From NCBI RefSeq assembly GCF_002900365.1, contig NZ_CP025979.1, positions 806,001 through 870,000 on the forward strand: a stretch of DNA of 64,000 nucleotides. The letters are read 5' to 3'. Numbering within the stretch: the first letter of the stretch is position 1; each line of letters starts with the position of its first letter. Under the pieces are notes generated by a model. It worked only from the letters and a program-made list of their open reading frames with translations. It did not search any database and was not told the origin of the DNA. Below, piece after piece: positions 1 through 8,890 of this stretch. The DNA comes from Escherichia marmotae. GTDB taxonomy: Bacteria; Pseudomonadota; Gammaproteobacteria; Enterobacterales; Enterobacteriaceae. The position numbers and the translations under genes are program-made.

Positions 1-2200
1 CATATCGCCGTTGGCAATACCTCGCTTCTGCGCATCGATAGGGTTGATCCATACTTCCTGACGGCAGGCCGCCTTCAGCACATCAATGTTGCCGTAGGTG
101 GAGTGAGTACGGGATTTATAATGGAAACCAAACAGTTGTAGTGGGAAGGTGCTGCGTTCAGGGGAATCCCATCCTTCAAAGGTTGAGGCGTAAACCGGCA
201 GTGGGCTTATCACTTCATCGTTTTCCAGCTCCCAGGTACGGGCAATTTCCGCCAATTGGCTGGAATATATTTCAATCTTACCGGATGGTGTTTTTAGTGG
301 ATTCGCTTCGGGGTCGTCACGAAATGCTTTGTAGGCGACAAAATGACCATTGGGATCTTTACGCTTATAGATACCCATTTTTTTCAGTTCGTCGTAAGGC
401 GGTAACGCCGGATCTTTGGCAAGCATTTTGGCGTACAGATGTTGTAACCATTGTTCCTGAGTACGTCCTTCAGTGAACTTCTGATAGACATCAGGCCCAA
501 GCCGTTTTGCGACTTCGCTCAGGATCCAGTAAATCGGTTTGCGCTCGAATTTTTCGCTGGTGGCTGGCTGGAGGAAAATGAGGTATCCCATGTTACCGGC
601 GTAATCGTTAGGAATAATATCTTCCTGCTCAACGGTCATCAGGTCTGGCAGCAGAATGTCGGCGTATTTTGCCGAAGAGGTCATAAAGTTTTCGATGACC
701 ACAATCATTTCGCATTTCGATTCGTCCTGAAGAATTTCATGCGTTTTGTTGATGTCCGAATGCTGATTTACCAGGGTATTGCCCGCATAGTTCCAGATGA
801 ACTTAATAGGCACATCCAGCTTCTCTTTACCGCGAACGCCGTCACGTGTAGCCGTCATTTGCGGACCATGATTAATAGCATCCGTCCAGCTAAAGCAGGA
901 GATTGACGTCTTGACCGGGTTATCCAGTACCGGCAGACGTTCAATGGTAATAGTGTAGGTTGATTCACGCGCGCCACTATTCCCGCCGTTGATGCCAATA
1001 TTGCCCGTCAGAATAGGTAACATAGCAATAGCGCGTGCGGTCAACTCGCCGTTGGCCTGGCGTTGCGGCCCCCAGCCCTGACAGATATAGGCTGGTTTTG
1101 CTGTGCCGATCTCACGCGCCAGTTTGATGATACGGTCTACAGGGATGCCGGTGATTTGCGAAGCCCACTGCGGCGTTTTCGCTGTTTTATCGTCACCTTC
1201 GCCGAGAATATACGCTTTGTAGTGACCATTTCTCGGCGCATCTGCGGGTAAGGTTTTTTCGTCATAACCTACGCAGTATTTATCGAGGAATGGCTGGTCA
1301 ACGAGATTTTCGTTAATCAATACCCAGGCGATACCCGCCACCAGCGCAGCATCAGTTCCTGGACGAATAGGTATCCATTCGTCTTCACGACCGGCGGCGG
1401 TATCGGTATAACGCGGATCGATAACAATCATTTTGGCGTTTGATTTCTCACGCGCTTTTTCAAGAAAGTAAGTGATTCCGCCGCCGCTCATTCGCGTTTC
1501 CGCCGGGTTATTACCAAACATCACCACCAGCTTACTGTTTTCGATATCTGAGGTACTGTTGCCATCGTTACTGCCGTAGGTATAGGGCATAGCGCAGGAA
1601 ATTTGTGCAGTACTGTAAGAGCCATACTGGTTAAGCGAACCACCGTAACAGTTCATCAGGCGTTTGACCGCAGAAGCTGATGGGGAAGAGCGGGTTATAT
1701 TGCCGCCGACGATCCCCGAAGAGTACTGAATATAAACAGCTTCGTTGCCATATTGCTCGACGGTTTTTTTCAGGCTAGTGGCGATAGTGTCAAGCGCCTC
1801 ATCCCAGCTAATCTTTTTCAAATTTTCCTTCGCCGCGTTTGCCTACGCGTTTCATCGGATAATTCAATCGATCGGGATGATTAATGCGTCGACGGATAGA
1901 GCGACCGCGTAAACAGGCGCGCACCTGATGATTGCCATATTCGTCGTCGCCGGTGTTATCGGTTTCCACCCAGGTAACTTCATTATCTTTAACATGTAGC
2001 CGAAGTGCGCAGCGGCTACCACAGTTGACGGAACAGGCCCCCCAGACTACTTTTTCGCTGGTCTGTTGCACTGCCGCCGCCGCACTACGCATCGTAAAAG
2101 GTAATGAAAAACCGCCTGCTGCCAATGCCAACGAACCAATAGCGGTAGATTTAACTAATGTTCTGCGGCTAATGCCCACCGGTTGTTCTTTTTTGGACAT
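1..2200 (-). pseudogene. ynfE: ynfE, selenate/DMSO reductase-type molybdoenzyme, frameshifted and cut by window edge
   Basis: Molybdopterin catalytic subunit of the YnfEFGH DmsABC-like reductase, exported by Tat to the periplasmic side of the inner membrane. Translation from 2200 gives a twin-arginine leader (SRRTLVK near residue 11), then a ferredoxin-type cluster motif beginning CSVNCGSRC. The frame stops at 1808, after about 130 residues. Reading one base over, the protein continues as EALDTIATSLKKTVEQYGNE and stays open to the window edge with normal YnfE sequence. The cause is one extra A in an A run (five T on the + strand near 1815-1819): expected Glu-Lys-Ile-Ser-Trp reads Glu-Lys-Asp-stop. 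Either a real disabling mutation or a homopolymer read error. The C-terminal end lies outside the window. Confidence 0.9.
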
Positions 2201-2299
2201 AACTCACTCCCTGATATCTATCGTTATATATTTGCTTATATATTGAATATTTAGCGTGCTAACAATAGATGAAGTCTACCCATTTGGAGTTAAGAGTTA

Positions 2300-2313
2300 T
2301 TAATCCATATCAA
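2300..2313 (-). promoter_or_regulatory. FNR-type site upstream of ynfE
   Basis: On the minus strand this reads TTGAT-ATGG-ATTAA, one mismatch from the FNR consensus TTGATNNNNATCAA. It lies 100 bp upstream of the ynfE start. The ynfEFGH-dmsD operon is known to be induced by FNR without oxygen, so position and sequence agree. Binding is inferred. Confidence 0.6.
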
Positions 2314-2363
2314 TAGAAAAGGATGTCAGAAGGTGAGCTAATGTCGCTTTAGAAGCAGATTTT

Positions 2364-2394
2364 TGTGGCTGTCTGATCACATCAGGCAGCCACA
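2364..2394. terminator. hairpin between ynfE and ynfD
   Basis: A near-perfect stem (TGTGGCTG with CAGCCACA, extended by TCTGAT with ATCAGG, three-base loop) lies just past the stop of ynfD. No strong U run follows on either strand, so it may act as an mRNA 3'-end stabiliser rather than an intrinsic terminator. Confidence 0.45.
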
Positions 2395-2397
2395 GGT

Positions 2398-2709
2398 TTA
2401 TTGCTGCGGTTCGGCAGGGCCACTATCATGGGTTGGTTGAGAGTGGGCAGAAACATTACCGCTGGTGGTGCGGGTATAGAGAATTTTATGCGTGTCGTTG
2501 GCACAATGCCCGACGACCTGTGAATCAGGCTGATCAACCTGATCATTCGGCACAATACTTAAAGTGAAGCTGCTTTCCGGGACGCCGTTATTGATAATGC
2601 GCTGTGAAATATCGCTTTTTATACGCTCACAAGAATCCGACGCGGCGAGCACTGTGGATGAGGCCAGGGCGAGCAGAAGTGCGGCACTACAGGCGACGTT
2701 TTTCATCAT
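2398..2709 (-). CDS. ynfD: YnfD, small periplasmic DUF1161 protein
   Basis: A 103-residue protein of unknown function. It opens with a classic Sec signal peptide (MMKN, hydrophobic core, cleavage near AASD at residues 22-25). The mature part has Cys27 and another Cys near residue 68, which may form a periplasmic disulfide, and a polar Ser/His/Pro-rich tail. Same strand as ynfE but separated from it by about 200 bp with its own promoter region. Start ATG has GGAGCC upstream. Orthologous by sequence and position to K-12 ynfD; function unknown. Confidence 0.88.
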   Translation of the reverse strand: MMKNVACSAALLLALASSTVLAASDSCERIKSDISQRIINNGVPESSFTLSIVPNDQVDQPDSQVVGHCANDTHKILYTRTTSGNVSAHSQPTHDSGPAEPQQ

Positions 2710-2812
2710 TGGCTCCTTACATGAATATTACTACCTAAGCATAGCATTTCACGTGTAAATTACTGTATTTGCTACTATGATTGAGAATCATCTTTACTGT
2801 CAGGTGACTGAT

Positions 2813-3511
2813 GTGAATGCCAAATTACTGCCATGTTTGCTCGCGATAACGCTTACAGGATGTGACCGCACAGAAGTAACGCTCTCTTTTACGCCAGAGA
2901 TGGCCAGTTTCTCTAATGAATTCGATTTTGATCCGCTGCGTGGTCCGGTTAAGGATTTCACTCAGACATTAATAAATGAGCAAGGGGAAGTAACGAAGCG
3001 CGTTTCAGGTACTTTATCGGAAGAAGGCTGTTTTGATTCTCTCGAATTGCTGGATCTGGAGAATAATACTGTAGTTGCCCTGGTGTTAGACGCAAATTAT
3101 TACCGTGATGCACAGACGCTGGAGAAGCGAGTACGTTTACAGGGGAAATGTCAGTTAGCGGAATTACCTTCCGCAGGGGTGAGTTGGGAAACCGATGATA
3201 ATGGCTTCGTGGTTAAAGCCAGCAGTAAACAGATGAAGATGGAGTATCGGTATGATGGCCAGGGGTATCCGCTGGGTAAAACGACAATAAGCAACGACAA
3301 AACGTTATCTGTCACCGCGACACCGTCAAAGGATCCGATCAAAAAACTCGATTATACGGCCATTACTTTGCTGAATAATCAACAGGTTGGTAATATCAGG
3401 CAGACCTGTGAATATGACAGCCACGCCAATCCGGTGGACTGCCAATTAATCATTGTGGATGAGGGGGAAAAACCCGCTGTCGAACGGGTTTACACCAGAG
3501 CCTGTACATAG
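2813..3511 (+). CDS. ynfC: YnfC lipoprotein (UPF0257), C-terminus replaced by IS1414 end
   Basis: Predicted outer-membrane-directed lipoprotein of unknown function. I place the start at the GTG at 2813 (AGGTG a few bases upstream), which gives the short n-region and lipobox ending LTGC expected for this family; an in-frame ATG at 2777 would add 12 unlikely residues. The body matches K-12 YnfC closely. The last native residues are VYT; the K-12 tail IKNTIDYY is replaced by RACT read from the IS1414 end that begins at 3498. The missing codons survive on the other side of the element. Only about eight residues are lost, so the protein may still be made and lipidated. Confidence 0.88.
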   Translation: MNAKLLPCLLAITLTGCDRTEVTLSFTPEMASFSNEFDFDPLRGPVKDFTQTLINEQGEVTKRVSGTLSEEGCFDSLELLDLENNTVVALVLDANYYRDAQTLEKRVRLQGKCQLAELPSAGVSWETDDNGFVVKASSKQMKMEYRYDGQGYPLGKTTISNDKTLSVTATPSKDPIKKLDYTAITLLNNQQVGNIRQTCEYDSHANPVDCQLIIVDEGEKPAVERVYTRACT

Positions 3512-4812
3512 ATTTGTGTAATTGCCTGATTTTGATATGTTCAATCCAGCATCAAATGAAGGTTAATTTATGGACGAAAAACAGTTACAGGCTCTGGCTA
3601 ACGAACTGGCCAAAAACCTCAAAACCCCTGAAGACCTCAGTCAGTTTGATCGGCTGCTGAAAAAGCTCAGCGTTGAAGCCGCTCTCAATGCAGAGATGAC
3701 ACACCATCCTGGGTATGAGAAAAATCAGTCCAGACCAGGAGCTAACTCCCGCAACGGTTTTTCCACAAAGACCGTTATCACAGGCGACGGTCCACTGGAA
3801 CTGCGTACTCCGCGCGATCGTGACGGTACCTTCGAACCACAACTGGTAAAGAAAAATCAGACCCGTATTACCGGGATGGATAACCAGATCCTCTCGTTGT
3901 ATGCCAAAGGGATGACCACCCGTGAGATAGCTGCTGCGTTCAAAGAACTGTATGACGCAGATGTTTCACCGGCACTGATATCAAAGGTTACCGATGCCGT
4001 GATGGAGCAGGTTGTAGAATGGCAAAACCGACCACTGGATGCTGTTTACCCCATTGTTTATCTTGACTGTATCGTCCTGAAAGTTCGGCAGGACAGTCGC
4101 GTCATCAACAAATCGGTGTTCCTGGCACTGGGCATCAATATCGAAGGTCAGAAAGAACTGCTGGGTATGTGGCTGGCCGAAAATGAAGGGGCGAAGTTCT
4201 GGCTCAATGTGCTGACTGAACTGAAAAACCGCGGTCTGAACGATATCCTCATCGCCTGTGTGGATGGCCTGAAAGGCTTCCCGGATGCCATCAACACAGT
4301 ATATCCGAAGGCCCGCATCCAGTTATGCATCGTGCATATGGTGCGCAACAGCCTGCGCTTCGTGTCATGGAAGGACTACAAAGCCGTCACTCGCGACCTG
4401 AAAGCGATTTATCAGGCTCCCACGGAAGAGGCAGGCCAGCAGGCACTGGAAGCGTTCGCTGCGGCCTGGGACTGTCGCTATCCTCAGATAAGCCGAAGCT
4501 GGCAGGCTAACTGGCCGAATCTTGCCACGTTCTTCGCTTATCCAACGGACATCCGCAAAGTGATCTATACGACGAATGCCATCGAGTCGCTAAACAGCGT
4601 GATCCGCCATGCGCTCAAAAAGCGTAAAGTGTTCCCGACAGACGACTCGGTGAAAAAAGTGGTGTGGCTGGCAATCCAGTCTGCGTCCCAGAAATGGACG
4701 ATGCCGTTGAAGGACTGGCGAATGGCAATGAGCCGCTTTATTATCGAGTTCGGTGACCGCCTGGACGGTCACTTCTGAGAAAAGGCATTTACACAGAATC
4801 TTAAACAGGCTC
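3498..4812 (+). mobile_element. IS1414 (IS256 family), copy 1
   Basis: A 1315-bp element whose ends begin GAGCCTGT and finish in the inverted sequence ACAGGCTC, with imperfect inverted repeats of about 28 bp. The same 1315-bp unit occurs inverted at 51650-52964, which fixes both ends. It splits ynfC. The flanks TTTACACCA and TCAAAAATACC join to the K-12 ynfC sequence with no base gained or lost, so no target duplication is visible. The name IS1414 is from recall of the transposase. Confidence 0.88.
3570..4778 (+). CDS. IS256-family transposase (IS1414)
   Basis: A 402-residue Mutator-like transposase, full length for the family. It has the IS256 DDE residues: Asp in YLDCIVLKV (about residue 165), Asp in ACVDGLKGFPDA (about 230) and Glu in TTNAIESLNS (about 335), plus the helix-rich insertion with Cys/Trp between the second Asp and the Glu. 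The N-terminal 100 residues carry the HPGY and NSRNGFSTKT segments typical of the DNA-binding part. GAAGG lies ahead of the ATG. The protein is identical to that of copy 2 at 51684-52892, so the two are recent relatives. Probably active. Confidence 0.93.
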   Translation: MDEKQLQALANELAKNLKTPEDLSQFDRLLKKLSVEAALNAEMTHHPGYEKNQSRPGANSRNGFSTKTVITGDGPLELRTPRDRDGTFEPQLVKKNQTRITGMDNQILSLYAKGMTTREIAAAFKELYDADVSPALISKVTDAVMEQVVEWQNRPLDAVYPIVYLDCIVLKVRQDSRVINKSVFLALGINIEGQKELLGMWLAENEGAKFWLNVLTELKNRGLNDILIACVDGLKGFPDAINTVYPKARIQLCIVHMVRNSLRFVSWKDYKAVTRDLKAIYQAPTEEAGQQALEAFAAAWDCRYPQISRSWQANWPNLATFFAYPTDIRKVIYTTNAIESLNSVIRHALKKRKVFPTDDSVKKVVWLAIQSASQKWTMPLKDWRMAMSRFIIEFGDRLDGHF

Positions 4813-4838
4813 TCAAAAATACCATTGATTATTATTAA
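4813..4838 (+). pseudogene. ynfC: severed 3' end of ynfC
   Basis: The last bases of the ynfC reading frame (encoding KNTIDYY and the TAA stop) lie directly behind the IS1414 end and just ahead of the speG stop codon on the opposite strand. Confidence 0.8.
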
Positions 4839-4840
4839 TG

Positions 4841-5401
4841 CTATTGCGCGGTCGGTTTCAGTAGAGTCTGCCCCTGCGTTTTATGTTCCGCCAGATACTG
4901 ATGCTGGAATATGCACATGCGAATGGCATTGCGATATTGACCGTTAATAAAGAATTCATGCATCAGTTCACCTTCGACCGTAAAACCGAGCTTACGGTAA
5001 ATATGAATCGCTTTTTCATTCTCTTTATCGACGATCAGATAAAGTTTATAGAGATTAAGAACAGTGAAGCCATAATCCATCGCTAATGTCGCGGCGCGGG
5101 TTGCCAGACCTTTACCCTGGTATTCCGGGGAGATGATTATCTGAAATTCAGCGCGGCGATGGACGTGGTTAATTTCCACCAGCTCTACCAGACCGGCTTT
5201 TTCGCCATCACATTCCACGACGAAACGGCGTTCACTCTGATCGTGAATATGTTTATCGTACAGATCAGAGAGTTCAACGAAGGCTTCGTAGGGTTCCTCA
5301 AACCAGTAACGCATTACGCTGGCGTTATTGTCGAGTTGATGCACATAGCGTAAATCTTCACGCTCCAGCGGACGTAGCTTAACACTGTGGGCGCTTGTCA
5401 T
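4841..5401 (-). CDS. speG: Spermidine N1-acetyltransferase SpeG
   Basis: Cytosolic GNAT enzyme that transfers acetyl from acetyl-CoA to spermidine or spermine, preventing polyamine toxicity at low temperature and in stationary phase. The protein has 186 residues, the usual length, with the acetyl-CoA loop YQGKGLATRAA near residues 94-104 and the acidic DLYDKHIHDQSE region of the allosteric polyamine site near residues 46-57. It is almost identical to the K-12 enzyme. speG is typically lost in Shigella, so its intact state here argues for E. coli proper. It converges on the remnant of ynfC. Confidence 0.96.
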   Translation of the reverse strand: MTSAHSVKLRPLEREDLRYVHQLDNNASVMRYWFEEPYEAFVELSDLYDKHIHDQSERRFVVECDGEKAGLVELVEINHVHRRAEFQIIISPEYQGKGLATRAATLAMDYGFTVLNLYKLYLIVDKENEKAIHIYRKLGFTVEGELMHEFFINGQYRNAIRMCIFQHQYLAEHKTQGQTLLKPTAQ

Positions 5402-5435
5402 AACGTGTCCTTACATTCCTTATATCAATAACAGG

Positions 5436-5777
5436 TTAGGGGATGATTACGCGGCCAGTACGACGGTCCAGACAGCGTAAAGTATTCGGCTCCCAGTAGG
5501 CATTAATGTTGGCACTCTGCTCACATTTATCGCGGTTATCGAATGCGGCGTCAGCTTTATCCCATTCTTTCTCGGTGCGTTTGTTGACTTTCTGACGCAG
5601 ATTACGCGTGTCATTCCATTGCTCTTTTTCCATCGCCGCCTGCTGGCGACTCTGTGCGCTGTCGCCAGATTCAATCACCAGTTTGTTAGTTTCTGCATGA
5701 GTAGTTGCGCTAAATGCCAGTGCGCAAGGCAGCAGAAAAGCGAGCAGGCTGAGTTTTTTGCAGAGAGTGATATTCAT
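5436..5777 (-). CDS. ynfB: YnfB, UPF0482 periplasmic protein
   Basis: A 113-residue exported protein of unknown function. It has a Sec signal peptide (MNITLCKKLSLLAFLLPCA, cleavage near THA-ETN at about residue 28), then a charged, helix-prone region rich in Glu, Arg and Lys, and a C-terminal segment with two Cys (about residues 83 and 100) that could form a disulfide. It lies 34 bp upstream of speG on the same strand and may be cotranscribed with it. Confidence 0.9.
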   Translation of the reverse strand: MNITLCKKLSLLAFLLPCALAFSATTHAETNKLVIESGDSAQSRQQAAMEKEQWNDTRNLRQKVNKRTEKEWDKADAAFDNRDKCEQSANINAYWEPNTLRCLDRRTGRVIIP

Positions 5778-5911
5778 GATTCATTCCTTGTATGAATGAT
5801 TAAAGGCGATTTTACACGATCCACTGTGAACACGAAACGTAACAGAAGGATGTATATGTTGATGATATTATGTCGCCCTATAAATATACATGATGTCAAT
5901 AAGTGACAAAG

Positions 5912-6238
5912 ATGATTAAAACAACATTACTGTTTTTTGTTACTGCCCTGTGTGAAATCATGGGTTGCTTTTTACCCTGGTTATGGCTGAAACGAAATGC
6001 CAGCGTCTGGCTGTTGGTTCCGGCGGGGATTTCCCTGGCGCTGTTTGTCTGGCTGTTAACGTTACATCCCGCAGCAAGTGGGCGAGTTTATGCGGCTTAT
6101 GGTGGCGTTTATGTCTGTACGGCGTTGATTTGGCTGCGTGTGGTGGATGGGGTGAAGCTCAGTCTCTACGACTGGACAGGCGCGATAATTGCGCTTTGCG
6201 GTATGTTGATTATTGTTGCTGGCTGGGGACGTGCCTGA
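5912..6238 (+). CDS. ynfA: YnfA, UPF0060 small multidrug-resistance-like inner membrane protein
   Basis: A 108-residue protein with four predicted transmembrane helices and almost no loops, the layout of the SMR transporter superfamily. YnfA homologues have been linked to efflux of dyes and antiseptics. I start at the ATG at 5912 (MIKTTLLFF), matching the K-12 protein; an in-frame GTG at 5903 would add three residues. Features include the early Glu in TALCEIMGC near residue 15 and the GRVYAAYGGVYV helix. It is divergent from ynfB and followed by a strong terminator. Confidence 0.92.
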   Translation: MIKTTLLFFVTALCEIMGCFLPWLWLKRNASVWLLVPAGISLALFVWLLTLHPAASGRVYAAYGGVYVCTALIWLRVVDGVKLSLYDWTGAIIALCGMLIIVAGWGRA

Positions 6239-6334
6239 TTTTTCTGGTCTATAAGATATTTTATTATCAATGACATACGCGTTTTCAGGGCACTGAAAAA
6301 CAATAAGCTTTGACTATTTTTAGAACTATTCATG

Positions 6335-6356
6335 GCGCAAATATGCGCTTTTTTTT
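6335..6356 (+). terminator. intrinsic terminator after ynfA
   Basis: Stem GCGCA/TGCGC followed by eight consecutive T, about 100 bp past the ynfA stop and upstream of the rspA promoter region. Confidence 0.75.
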
Positions 6357-6383
6357 GTGATCGTTCTGGCTTTTTTTGATCTT

Positions 6384-6395
6384 CATACTTGTATG
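6384..6395. promoter_or_regulatory. candidate RspR (GntR-family) operator of rspAB
   Basis: An inverted repeat CATAC-TT-GTATG lies 58 bp upstream of the rspA start, between the ynfA terminator and the gene. rspAB of K-12 is repressed by the GntR-family regulator RspR (YdfH), whose family binds short palindromes of this kind. Assignment is by position and symmetry only. Confidence 0.45.
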
Positions 6396-6453
6396 GTAGT
6401 AGCTCAGTTGCGTAGATTTCATGCATCACGATAAGCGATGCAAGGAATAGAAC

Positions 6454-7668
6454 ATGAAGATTGTAGGGGCTGAAGTTTTTGTTACCTGTCCGGGGCGTAA
6501 TTTCGTCACCTTAAAAATCACCACCGAGGACGGTATTACCGGTCTTGGTGATGCCACTCTCAACGGACGCGAGCTTTCCGTTGCGTCCTATTTGCAGGAT
6601 CACCTGTGTCCGCAACTTATAGGCCGCGATGCCCACCGTATCGAAGATATCTGGCAGTTTTTCTATAAAGGTGCTTACTGGCGTCGCGGCCCGGTGACTA
6701 TGTCGGCCATTTCAGCCGTTGATATGGCGCTATGGGACATTAAAGCCAAAGCTGCCAACATGCCGCTTTACCAGTTACTCGGCGGCGCGTCTCGCGAAGG
6801 GGTGATGGTCTATTGCCATACCACCGGTCACAGTATTGATGAGGCACTGGATGATTATGCCCGTCATCAGGAACTGGGATTCAAGGCCATCCGCGTGCAG
6901 TGCGGTATTCCTGGCATGAAAACGACTTACGGTATGTCCAAAGGAAAAGGGCAGGCCTATGAACCTGCGACCAAAGGGCAGTGGCCAGAAGAGCAGTTGT
7001 GGTCAACGGAAAAATATCTCGACTTCATGCCAAAACTGTTCGACGCGGTACGTAACAAGTTTGGTTTTGATGAACATTTGCTGCATGACATGCATCATCG
7101 CTTAACGCCTATTGAAGCGGCGCGCTTTGGTAAAAGCATTGAAGATTTTCGCATGTTCTGGATGGAAGATCCGACCCCCGCAGAAAACCAGGAGTGTTTC
7201 CGTCTGATTCGCCAACATACCGTCACGCCAATTGCGGTGGGTGAAGTCTTCAATAGCATTTGGGACTGTAAACAGCTCATTGAAGAGCAACTTATCGACT
7301 ATATCCGTACCACGCTGACCCATGCAGGCGGCATTACCGGTATGCGTCGGATTGCGGATTTTGCTTCGCTTTATCAGGTGCGCACATGCTCACACGGCCC
7401 TTCCGATTTGTCACCAGTCTGCATGGCTGCGGCTTTGCACTTTGACCTGTGGGTGCCGAATTTTGGCGTACAAGAATACATGGGCTACTCAGAACAAATG
7501 CTCGAAGTGTTCCCGCACAACTGGAGCTTCGATAACGGCTATATGCATCCGGGTGACAAGCCAGGTATTGGCATCGAGTTCGATGAAAAGCTGGCGGCGA
7601 AATATCCCTACGAACCTGCTTATCTGCCAGTCGCACGTCTGGAAGATGGCACGTTATGGAACTGGTAA
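6454..7668 (+). CDS. rspA: RspA, mannonate dehydratase-family enolase superfamily protein
   Basis: Cytosolic member of the mannonate dehydratase subgroup of the enolase superfamily, which dehydrates D-mannonate-like acid sugars using Mg2+; the K-12 protein is reported to have weak or no activity. It is 404 residues long, the normal size. Metal ligands and acid/base residues are visible: DMHHRL near residue 210, the Glu of FWMEDPTP near 236, the Glu of AVGEVFN near 262, His in CSHGPSD near 312 and Glu in GVQEYMG near 339. AAGGAA precedes the ATG. rspB follows after 11 bp and forms an operon with it. The name comes from reduced RpoS levels on overexpression. Confidence 0.95.
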   Translation: MKIVGAEVFVTCPGRNFVTLKITTEDGITGLGDATLNGRELSVASYLQDHLCPQLIGRDAHRIEDIWQFFYKGAYWRRGPVTMSAISAVDMALWDIKAKAANMPLYQLLGGASREGVMVYCHTTGHSIDEALDDYARHQELGFKAIRVQCGIPGMKTTYGMSKGKGQAYEPATKGQWPEEQLWSTEKYLDFMPKLFDAVRNKFGFDEHLLHDMHHRLTPIEAARFGKSIEDFRMFWMEDPTPAENQECFRLIRQHTVTPIAVGEVFNSIWDCKQLIEEQLIDYIRTTLTHAGGITGMRRIADFASLYQVRTCSHGPSDLSPVCMAAALHFDLWVPNFGVQEYMGYSEQMLEVFPHNWSFDNGYMHPGDKPGIGIEFDEKLAAKYPYEPAYLPVARLEDGTLWNW

Positions 7669-7679
7669 GGAGTAAAATA

Positions 7680-8699
7680 ATGAAAAGCATCTTAATTGAA
7701 AAACCGAATCAACTGGCGATTATCGAACGGGAAATACCTACCCCATCAGCGGGTGAAGTGCGAGTAAAAGTGAAACTCGCCGGGATTTGTGGATCGGATA
7801 GTCATATTTATCGCGGTCATAATCCATTTGCGAAATATCCGCGCGTCATTGGGCACGAGTTTTTTGGCGTGATTGATGCCGTAGGTGAAGGCGTAGTGAA
7901 CACCAGAGTTGGCGAACGTGTTGCGGTAGATCCGGTAGTCAGTTGCGGACATTGTTATCCGTGTTCAATTGGTAAGCCGAACGTCTGCACAACGCTAGCA
8001 GTATTAGGTGTTCACACCGACGGCGGTTTTAGCGAATATGCGGTAGTTCCGGCAAAAAACGCGTGGAAAATTCCCGATGCAGTGGCTGATAAATTCGCGG
8101 TAATGATCGAACCCTTTACCATTGCGGCGAACGTTACCGGACACGGTCAACCGACTGAAGATGACACCGTGCTGGTTTATGGCGCAGGTCCAATTGGTCT
8201 GACTATTGTTCAGGTATTAAAGGGGGTCTATAACGTTAAAAATGTGATTGTTGCCGATCGCATTGATGAACGACTGGACAAAGCGAAAGAGAGCGGAGCA
8301 GATTGGGCGATTAATAACAGCCAGACACCGCTTGGCGAAATATTCGCTGAAAAGGGTATTAAACCAACATTAATTATTGATGCCGCTTGTCATCCATCAA
8401 TTCTGAAAGAAGCGGTTATGCTGGCATCTCCTGCGGCACGAATTGTGTTAATGGGATTCTCCAGTGAGCCGTCTGAAGTTATTCAACAGGGAATTACCGG
8501 CAAGGAACTCTCTATTTTTTCTTCTCGGTTAAATGCCAATAAATTTCCGGTGGTTATCGACTGGCTAAGCAAAGGTTTAATTAACCCTGATAAATTAATT
8601 ATTCATACCTTTGATTATCAACATGTCGCTGATGCTATTTCATTATTTGAAAATGATCAAAAGCATTGCTGCAAAGTTTTACTCACTTTTTCTGAATAA
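7680..8699 (+). CDS. rspB: RspB, zinc-type alcohol/polyol dehydrogenase
   Basis: NAD(P)-dependent medium-chain dehydrogenase, probably oxidising an acid-sugar-derived hydroxyl in the same pathway as RspA. The 339 residues show the catalytic zinc site (CGSD near residue 38, GHEFFG near 60), the structural zinc loop with Cys in CGHCYPCSIGKPNVC (near 90-104) and the nucleotide-binding GAGPIG near 171. The start is the ATG at 7680 with AAGGAG upstream. It is the last gene before the prophage; in K-12 the same gene also flanks the Qin prophage. Confidence 0.95.
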   Translation: MKSILIEKPNQLAIIEREIPTPSAGEVRVKVKLAGICGSDSHIYRGHNPFAKYPRVIGHEFFGVIDAVGEGVVNTRVGERVAVDPVVSCGHCYPCSIGKPNVCTTLAVLGVHTDGGFSEYAVVPAKNAWKIPDAVADKFAVMIEPFTIAANVTGHGQPTEDDTVLVYGAGPIGLTIVQVLKGVYNVKNVIVADRIDERLDKAKESGADWAINNSQTPLGEIFAEKGIKPTLIIDAACHPSILKEAVMLASPAARIVLMGFSSEPSEVIQQGITGKELSIFSSRLNANKFPVVIDWLSKGLINPDKLIIHTFDYQHVADAISLFENDQKHCCKVLLTFSE

Positions 8700-8756
8700 T
8701 ATCAATAACAGCGGATAAGCAGTACGCATCTTACCTCTTATTTAGAGATAATAATT

Positions 8757-8867
8757 ATGACAATAGAAAAACATGAAAGAAGCACTAAGGATTTAGTGAA
8801 GGCAGCGGTATCAGGATGGTTAGGTACGGCACTTGAATTTATGGATTTCAAGAGCCATGCGTGTTAA
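8757..8867 (+). pseudogene. ydfJ: ydfJ 5' fragment, cut by prophage integration
   Basis: ATG followed by 26 or more codons of the YdfJ sugar/metabolite transporter N-terminus (starting TIEKHERSTKDLVKAAV), reading into GTALEFMDF and then a phage-derived tail KSHAC and stop. In K-12 the Qin prophage splits the same gene at the same MDF codons. The 3' part of ydfJ is not present anywhere in this window. Confidence 0.8.
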
Positions 8868-8890
8868 CTATTTGATAAATATTAAATTAA
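8838..8890. other. prophage left attachment junction (att) inside ydfJ
   Basis: The chromosomal ydfJ reading frame departs from its expected sequence right after ATGGATTTC (8841-8849), and the integrase stop codon follows at 8887. This is the usual place for a lambdoid attachment site. The core cannot be delimited because no matching right end is present. Confidence 0.6.
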
